64,000 bases of DNA from Flavobacteriales bacterium (GTDB lineage Bacteria > Bacteroidota > Bacteroidia > Flavobacteriales_F > PHOS-HE28): assembly GCA_016699575.1 (NCBI GenBank), contig CP064979.1, positions 4,216,001 through 4,280,000 of the forward strand, written 5' to 3'. The notes beneath the pieces are model-generated. The model did no database searches, was not told the origin of the DNA, and saw nothing but the letters and a program-made list of their open reading frames with translations. Below are positions 59,397-64,000 of the stretch, one piece after another (within the stretch, counting starts at the first letter, position 1; each line of letters starts with the position of its first letter). Position numbers and translations under genes: made by a program.

Positions 59397-60497
59397 ATGT
59401 CCTTGACCAGCACCTCAGCAAGCACCGGCATGGCCGTCATCGGCCGTATGGAAGAACACGACCACGAGGAAGTCCTCTTCTGTTTCGACCGCGCCACGGG
59501 CTTGCGGGCCATCATCGCCGTGCATGACACCACGCTGGGACCCGCCTTGGGCGGCACACGGATGTGGCAGTACGCAAGCGAGCAGGAAGCACTCACGGAC
59601 GTGCTCCGCTTGAGCCGTGGCATGACCTACAAGAGCGCGCTCGCTGGTTTGGACCTTGGTGGCGGTAAGGCTGTCATCATCGGCAACTCACGCACGGACA
59701 AGAGCACAGCGCTCTTCGAACGCTTCGGCCAGTTCGTCGACAGCCTCAACGGACGGTACATCACCGCTGAGGATGTGGGCATCAACACGCAGGACATCAA
59801 AACCGTGCGCTCCAGGACAAAGCACGCTGCAGGCCTTCCCGAGGCCGACGGTGGAAGCGGCGACCCGAGCCCGGTGACAGCCTATGGTGTTTACATGGGC
59901 ATGAAGGCTGCCGCCAAACATGCTTATGGAACGGACGACCTGAACGGGCGCAAGGTTGCAGTGCAGGGCGCGGGCCATGTTGGAGCGCACTTGGTGGCCT
60001 TGCTCGTGAAAGAAGGTGCCCGGGTGATGCTCACCGACATCCACGACGACAAACTTCAAGCGATCAAGTCGCAGCACAACGGGGTTGAGCTGATCGCACC
60101 CGATGCCATCTACGACGTGGACATGGACATCTACAGTCCGTGCGCGCTCGGTGCCACGGTGAACGACGACACCCTGAAGCGCTTGAAATGTTCAGTGATC
60201 GCCGGGGCGGCAAACAACCAACTGGCCAACGAACAAGTGCACGGCAAGGCCGTCATGGAGAAGGGCATACTCTACGCGCCTGACTTCCTCATCAATGCCG
60301 GTGGGATCATCAACTGCTTCAGCGAACTGCACGGTTACGACCGCGACAAGGCGCTGGCCCAGACGCGTGGTATCTACGACACGGCCCTGGCCTGCTTCAA
60401 ACGCAGTGCGACGGAGAACATCCCCACCTACAAGGCGGCCAATGAAAGGGCCGAACAACGGATCCGCGATGCGCGCGCGGCCGGCAAGCGGTTCTGA
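59397..60497 (+). CDS. Leu/Phe/Val-type amino acid dehydrogenase
   Basis: A 366-residue NAD-dependent dehydrogenase that interconverts branched-chain or aromatic amino acids and 2-oxo acids. The substrate-binding half has HDTTLGPALGGTRMWQY and GLDLGGGKAVIIG with the catalytic lysine, then YITAEDVGINTQDIKTV. The nucleotide half has the Rossmann loop VAVQGAGHVGAHLVALL and SPCALGATVNDDTL, AGAANNQL and NAGGIINCFSE. The size (about 365) is that of leucine dehydrogenase rather than the longer glutamate dehydrogenase. It is followed 6 bp later by nusB, an arrangement conserved across Flavobacteriia. TACTTTCG at 59255-59262 could be the -7 box of a promoter 135 bp upstream. Confidence 0.92.
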   Translation: MSLTSTSASTGMAVIGRMEEHDHEEVLFCFDRATGLRAIIAVHDTTLGPALGGTRMWQYASEQEALTDVLRLSRGMTYKSALAGLDLGGGKAVIIGNSRTDKSTALFERFGQFVDSLNGRYITAEDVGINTQDIKTVRSRTKHAAGLPEADGGSGDPSPVTAYGVYMGMKAAAKHAYGTDDLNGRKVAVQGAGHVGAHLVALLVKEGARVMLTDIHDDKLQAIKSQHNGVELIAPDAIYDVDMDIYSPCALGATVNDDTLKRLKCSVIAGAANNQLANEQVHGKAVMEKGILYAPDFLINAGGIINCFSELHGYDRDKALAQTRGIYDTALACFKRSATENIPTYKAANERAEQRIRDARAAGKRF

Positions 60498-60503
60498 CCC
60501 ATC

Positions 60504-61454
60504 ATGGTGAACCGCCGCTACCTGCGCATCAAGGTCTTCAACGCGTTGTACTCGTTCCATCAGAGCGAAGGCGCCAGTGGTGCCAAACTGGAGAAGGAAC
60601 TGTTCGTCAGCATCGACCGCACCTTCGATCTCTATGTGTCGCTGCTGCTGCTCTTCGGTGAACTGCGCGAGCAGGCCGAGCGCCACATGGCCGAGCGCAA
60701 ACTGAAACGGCTTCCAACGGCTTCGGACCTCAACCCCGACCGCCGCTTCGTGGACGGCCCCATCCTTACAGCACTGGCCAACAGTCCGCGGCTTCAGAAG
60801 GAAGCCGAGGCGCGCAAAGTGAACTGGGTGGGACACGGCGAGTGGTTGCAGGGGCTCTTCCGCACCATTGAACAGAGCGAACTGTACAAGGCCCACATGA
60901 CGAGTCCGACGGTCGGGTTCAACGAGGAGCGCGCCTTTCTGGCGGCCATCTTCGAGGAGTACATCGCGAACGGCGAAGGCTTGCACGATATGCTCGAGGG
61001 TCGCACCATCCATTGGATGGAAGACCTGGACATGGCCTGTAGCATGCTGAAGCGCAAACTCGACCAACTGAGGCCTGCCGATCTGGAGGGCGACCGCGTG
61101 GCCGAGATGGAAAAGATGGACCCGGACGAGATCGAGTTCGTGCAGGTGCTCTTCCGTCGCAGCATCGAATTGAACGATGAGAACGAAGCGCTGATCGGTC
61201 AGCGCGCGAGCAACTGGGAAAGCGAGCGCATTGCGGTGGCCGACATGCTGCTGATGAAGATGGCGCTTACCGAGGCCCGTGAGCTGGACCAGATCCCCGT
61301 GAAAGTGACACTGAACGAGTACATCGAGATCGCCAAGGCTTACAGCACACCCAAGAGCAAGAACTTCATCAACGGCATCCTCGACTCGCTCTTCACCGAA
61401 ATGCGCAAGGACGGCCGCATCGTGAAGGTGGGCCGTGGCCTCATCGAGAACTGA
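60504..61454 (+). CDS. nusB: Transcription antitermination factor NusB
   Basis: A 316-residue protein of the long NusB type found in Bacteroidota (about twice the E. coli length). The N-terminal half begins RRYLRIKVFNALYSFHQSEG and is a lineage-specific helical extension. The C-terminal ~130 residues carry the usual NusB core, NWESERIAVADMLLMKMALT, TLNEYIEIAKAYSTPKSKNF and INGILDSLFTEMRKDGRI. It takes part in rRNA transcription by antitermination. It lies 6 bp after the dehydrogenase and 2 bp before the DUF1573 gene. Confidence 0.93.
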   Translation: MVNRRYLRIKVFNALYSFHQSEGASGAKLEKELFVSIDRTFDLYVSLLLLFGELREQAERHMAERKLKRLPTASDLNPDRRFVDGPILTALANSPRLQKEAEARKVNWVGHGEWLQGLFRTIEQSELYKAHMTSPTVGFNEERAFLAAIFEEYIANGEGLHDMLEGRTIHWMEDLDMACSMLKRKLDQLRPADLEGDRVAEMEKMDPDEIEFVQVLFRRSIELNDENEALIGQRASNWESERIAVADMLLMKMALTEARELDQIPVKVTLNEYIEIAKAYSTPKSKNFINGILDSLFTEMRKDGRIVKVGRGLIEN

Positions 61455-61456
61455 AG

Positions 61457-61933
61457 ATGACGCGCATCACACCGCTCCTGTCCTTCTTCGTGTTGCTGGC
61501 CGCGGCCATGGGGGGCTGCCGCATCACTGACCAGGAAGGTGAAGGCACCATCTCCCCTGCCGACATCCATGTGGCCGCAAGTGGATATGCGGAGACCGAC
61601 CCGGCCAAGCTGCCCCGGATGGAGTTCGTAGAGGACACCATTGACGTAGGCAAGCTGGCTCAAGGCAGCATTGCGGAGCGCACCTATGAATTCACCAACA
61701 CCGGTGGCAGCGAACTTGTCATCGCTGACGTGCGCAGCACCTGCGGTTGCACCGTAGGGAAGGACTGGCCGAAGCATCCGATGAAACCCGGCGAGAAGGG
61801 CACCATCACCGTATCGTTCGATAGCGAAGGCCGCAACGGCGCGCAGACCAAGAGCATCACCATCGTTTCCAACGCGGTACCAAGCACGTATTCACTCATC
61901 CTGAAAGCCGAGGTGATCGCACCTGGCCAGTAA
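61457..61933 (+). CDS. DUF1573 lipoprotein
   Basis: A 158-residue protein. Signal peptide ending MGGC (Cys21, lipoprotein-type). The mature domain is an immunoglobulin-like DUF1573/CHU-type fold: FVEDTIDVGKLAQGSIAERT, YEFTNTGGSELVIADVRSTC, GCTVGKDWPKHPMKPGEKGT, TVSFDSEGRNGAQTKSITI. The CGCT motif is the family signature. Between nusB and yajC it is at its standard Bacteroidota position. Exact role unknown; it is likely a periplasmic or surface lipoprotein. Confidence 0.88.
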   Translation: MTRITPLLSFFVLLAAAMGGCRITDQEGEGTISPADIHVAASGYAETDPAKLPRMEFVEDTIDVGKLAQGSIAERTYEFTNTGGSELVIADVRSTCGCTVGKDWPKHPMKPGEKGTITVSFDSEGRNGAQTKSITIVSNAVPSTYSLILKAEVIAPGQ

Positions 61934-61948
61934 CCTGCAAGACCTGAC

Positions 61949-62275
61949 ATGAACATTCTCCTCCAAGCCGCCCCTGGCCAAGAACCCAGCATGCTGCGCA
62001 CTATCCTGATGATGGGCGCCATCTTTCTCGTGTTCTACTTCTTCATGATGCGCCCGCAACAGAAGAAGATGAAGGACGCCAAGAAGTTCCGCGAAGCACT
62101 GCAGAAAGGCACCCGAGTGGTGACCATCGGGGGCATCCACGGCAAGGTGGTGGAGGTGGACGACAAGACCGTGCTGCTGGAAGTTGATAGCAACGTGAAG
62201 CTGCGGTTCGAGAAGAGCGCCGTGAGCATGGACAGCAGCACGCAGCTCACCGAGGAGACGAAGAAGCAAGCTTAG
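61949..62275 (+). CDS. yajC: Preprotein translocase subunit YajC
   Basis: A 108-residue single-span membrane protein that accompanies SecDF. One hydrophobic helix (ILMMGAIFLVFYFFMMRPQQ) is followed by KKMKDAKKFREALQKGTRVV and TIGGIHGKVVEVDDKTVLLEV, the conserved YajC pattern, then SNVKLRFEKSAVSMD. A short polar tail ends the protein. It lies 5 bp before coaE and after the DUF1573 gene in the conserved nusB-coaE row. Confidence 0.95.
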   Translation: MNILLQAAPGQEPSMLRTILMMGAIFLVFYFFMMRPQQKKMKDAKKFREALQKGTRVVTIGGIHGKVVEVDDKTVLLEVDSNVKLRFEKSAVSMDSSTQLTEETKKQA

Positions 62276-62280
62276 TTGCC

Positions 62281-62877
62281 ATGGCCACCCGACCGCTCAA
62301 GCTGGGTGTGACCGGGGGCATGGGCAGCGGCAAAACCACCGTTTGCCGGGTGCTGGAGGTGCTGGGTGCACCGATCTTCAGTGCCGATCTGTGCGGAAGA
62401 GAATTGCTTGATACCGACCCCGTACTAAGGGCCGCTGTGGCTAAGCGTTTCGGTGATGGGCTTTACCGGACCGGGAGCCTGGACCGCAAGGCTTTGGCGG
62501 AGATCGTCTTCAATGATGCATCAGCGCTGGCTGAATTGAACGCCATGGTGCATCCGCGCGTGATCGCAGCCTTTACCACCTGGTGCGATGAACAACAGGC
62601 CCCCTACGTGGTGATGGAATCAGCCTTGATGCCGCGCAGCGGTTCAGCGAAGCTCATGGATCATTTGGTGGTTGTGCAGGCCCCTTACGAACTGCGGCTA
62701 CGACGCGTGATGATGCGCGACGGCTCGGATGAAGCCCAGGTGCGTGCCCGGATGGCCCGACAGGCCGGTGATGCGGAACTCGCATCGCTTGCCGGAACCG
62801 TGATCGACAACAGCGGGGCTGTGCTGGTGATCCCTCAGGTCCTTGAACTGCACCAAGCACTTTTGAAAGGACGATGA
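62281..62877 (+). CDS. coaE: Dephospho-CoA kinase
   Basis: A 198-residue kinase that performs the last step of coenzyme A synthesis, phosphorylating the 3' hydroxyl of the ribose of dephospho-CoA. P-loop GVTGGMGSGKTTVCRVLEVL (residues about 9-28), the CoA-binding HPRVIAAFTTWCDEQQAPYV region, the lid/adenine region VVVQAPYELRLRRVMMRDG, and RARMARQAGDAELASLAGTV are typical. Standard length. It starts 5 bp after yajC and overlaps the next small membrane gene by 4 bp. Confidence 0.96.
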   Translation: MATRPLKLGVTGGMGSGKTTVCRVLEVLGAPIFSADLCGRELLDTDPVLRAAVAKRFGDGLYRTGSLDRKALAEIVFNDASALAELNAMVHPRVIAAFTTWCDEQQAPYVVMESALMPRSGSAKLMDHLVVVQAPYELRLRRVMMRDGSDEAQVRARMARQAGDAELASLAGTVIDNSGAVLVIPQVLELHQALLKGR

Positions 62878-63152
62878 ACGCGGAGAAGCACCTGCCGTTG
62901 TCGATGGTCACACTGATCTTCGGCGTGTTGTCAGTGCTGCTGGCTTTTGCGGTGCATCTGGTTTCCTTGGCCGTGGTGCTTGCGCTAATGGCAGTGGCTT
63001 TCGGTTTTTGGGGTCGCTTCAGGGCGAAAGGCCGCAGCTATTCGCAGATGAGCCTCAAACGTTCGCGTTGGGGACTTCGCGCGGGCTTGGTAGGCCTTGC
63101 TTGCAGTGCAGTGATGTGGTGGCTATGGGCCAGCAACATCCTGTTGGGCTGA
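62874..63152 (+). CDS. Small membrane protein, function unknown
   Basis: A 92-residue protein with two or three hydrophobic segments: LSMVTLIFGVLSVLLAFAVH, LVSLAVVLALMAVAFGFWG and LRAGLVGLACSAVMWWLW. A basic loop (RFRAKGRSYSQMSLKRSRWG) lies between them. It starts inside the coaE stop codon and ends exactly where the convergent exonuclease gene ends. No family recognised. Confidence 0.65.
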   Translation: MNAEKHLPLSMVTLIFGVLSVLLAFAVHLVSLAVVLALMAVAFGFWGRFRAKGRSYSQMSLKRSRWGLRAGLVGLACSAVMWWLWASNILLG

Positions 63153-63716
63153 TCAAGCGCGCAGCAATGCACCGTGCACTGTTGTGCTGCCCAGTACTGC
63201 TTCTTCTCCGAAGCGATCGACCAACTGCGTGAAGGCATCGGCGCAGGCCAGGGCATCTTCCAAAGCCCTATGTCGGGCCTTCCGCTCAACCCTCAAATGA
63301 CCGCAAAGGCTGTTCAGATTGTGGAACCTGAGGTGCGGGAAGAAGCGTCGGCTCAACTGCTCGGTGCATAGAGCTTGCCGCTCGAACCCCAGTTCCAACC
63401 GCCGGAACGCGGAACCAAGGGCCACCATGTCGAAACGAGCGTTGTGGGCCACTACGACCGCACCTTCCGTCATCCGGTCCACGTGACCTGCAACATCCCT
63501 GAATGTCGGTGCCCCGTCGAGCATGTTCTTATTGATACCAGTGAGCATACCAACGAAAGGATCCGGGGCCGAACCCGATCTCACCAGCGAACTCCACCTT
63601 GTCACTTCACCCCGCCCGTCCAAGAGCACAACGGCTACCTCCATGATGGCCGCCCGCTCGGGATCACCGAACGTTGTCTCCACGTCCACCACGGCATAGC
63701 GCTGTACAAAAGCCAT
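63153..63716 (-). CDS. DEDDh-type 3'-5' exonuclease (DNA polymerase III epsilon-like)
   Basis: A 187-residue exonuclease. Exo I is YAVVDVETTFG (Asp and Glu), Exo II is VVAHNARFDMVAL with Asp, and Exo III is the His and Asp in RKARHRALEDALACADAF. The family removes nucleotides from the 3' ends of DNA or RNA, either as the proofreading subunit or as a stand-alone enzyme. Many Bacteroidota homologues are fused to a GIY-YIG domain and exceed 400 residues; this one is only the nuclease domain. It is convergent with the small membrane protein, with no gap. Confidence 0.92.
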   Translation of the reverse strand: MAFVQRYAVVDVETTFGDPERAAIMEVAVVLLDGRGEVTRWSSLVRSGSAPDPFVGMLTGINKNMLDGAPTFRDVAGHVDRMTEGAVVVAHNARFDMVALGSAFRRLELGFERQALCTEQLSRRFFPHLRFHNLNSLCGHLRVERKARHRALEDALACADAFTQLVDRFGEEAVLGSTTVHGALLRA

Positions 63717-63832
63717 TCGGCCCCCTCCTACGCTCGACCGGTCGCAAGGTTCTGTCCCTGAAAGGCGGTATGTGAACGTTTTTTGGGGCAGTACTCTCCA
63801 AGGAGAGCATTTCTATGGTGTCCTTTGTGACC

Positions 63833-63846
63833 TTATGCATGCATAA
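63833..63846. promoter_or_regulatory. 14-bp perfect palindrome upstream of the last gene
   Basis: TTATGCATGCATAA is self-complementary. It lies 31 bp before the ATG at 63878 and is followed by TATAAAG. It could be an operator. A second inverted repeat CTCTCC-AA-GGAGAG is at 63794-63807. Confidence 0.4.
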
Positions 63847-63877
63847 CGTATAAAGCTCCGAACCCACTCCTTAGAAG

Positions 63878-64000
63878 ATGCTCATTGAAACCAAGCTGGC
63901 CACCATTGAAAAGGTCGGCTCCGAACGGTTGGAAGTCCGCTTCAAACTGAACGAACATGTTACCCGCGAAGGGATCTGCGAGATCCTCAGCGAAAGGCAA
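63878..64000 (+). CDS. N-terminal part of an unidentified protein (partial)
   Basis: A frame starting at ATG 63878 and open to the right edge: MLIETKLATIEKVGSERLEV, then FKLNEHVTREGICEILSE. About 41 residues are visible. They are charged and could form beta strands followed by a helix. No family is recognisable at this length. The upstream palindrome and A/T-rich segment are consistent with its own promoter. Confidence 0.6.
   Translation, partial: MLIETKLATIEKVGSERLEVRFKLNEHVTREGICEILSERQ

Overview
The window looks like a chromosomal piece of an uncultivated, GC-rich member of the Bacteroidota, most likely Flavobacteriales or a neighbouring lineage. The signs are: type IX secretion (T9SS) sorting domains at the ends of several secreted proteins; a TonB-dependent receptor with a carboxypeptidase-regulatory-like plug; an ECF sigma/FecR pair; DUF5916 and DUF3276 proteins; the block glutamate/leucine dehydrogenase-nusB-DUF1573-yajC-coaE; and promoters of the form TTG-N19-TAnnTT(T/C)G, the primary sigma consensus of this phylum, which I can read in front of several genes. 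GC content was judged by eye, not computed.

Layout. 1-10 kb: an ECF sigma/anti-sigma pair, NDH-2, mnmE, an AAA ATPase with a palindromic upstream site, WbqC-like and cold-shock proteins, then a minus-strand tRNA-Ser(GCT) - tandem array - tRNA-Pro(TGG) locus in which seven 93-bp units each repeat the 5' part of tRNA-Pro. A thiolase and an NlpC/P60 peptidase follow. 10-24 kb: a minus-strand cell-surface block (large T9SS type B protein, ECF sigma, FecR, an STN-domain protein with GxQ-G-N surface repeats, TonB receptor), then a DUF5916 barrel and an alpha/beta hydrolase lipoprotein. 24-28.5 kb: a palindromic 161-bp element and a complete Dlt-type acyl-transfer operon in the order C-D-X-B-A, including a 49-residue DltX-like peptide. 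28.5-37 kb: an M1 peptidase, then a signalling cluster with a response regulator divergent from a ThiF-like E1 enzyme, a GNAT-like protein, a 7TMR-DISM histidine kinase and a receiver-PAS-kinase. Phased direct repeats lie in the divergent promoter. 37-41 kb: phenylacetyl-CoA epoxidase genes paaE (minus) and paaABCD (plus).

42-49 kb is the accessory region: an IS256-family element abutting a 5'-truncated RHS gene, a second RHS fragment with a JAB/JAMM-like tip, two candidate immunity genes with visibly lower GC, an IS3-type remnant and two copies of a 65-bp structured border repeat. The two RHS cores share a 211-bp block with a single mismatch inside otherwise diverged sequence, which points to recent recombination. 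49-64 kb is mostly housekeeping: two secreted repeat proteins, thrS-infC-rpmI-rplT, DUF3276, an ABC exporter, leucine dehydrogenase, nusB, DUF1573, yajC, coaE and a DEDDh exonuclease.

The strongest candidates for undescribed biology are the tRNA-Pro-derived tandem array, the ThiF/GNAT/two-component cluster with its phased operator, the Dlt-type system in a Gram-negative host, and the RHS cassettes with their border repeat and recombination block.
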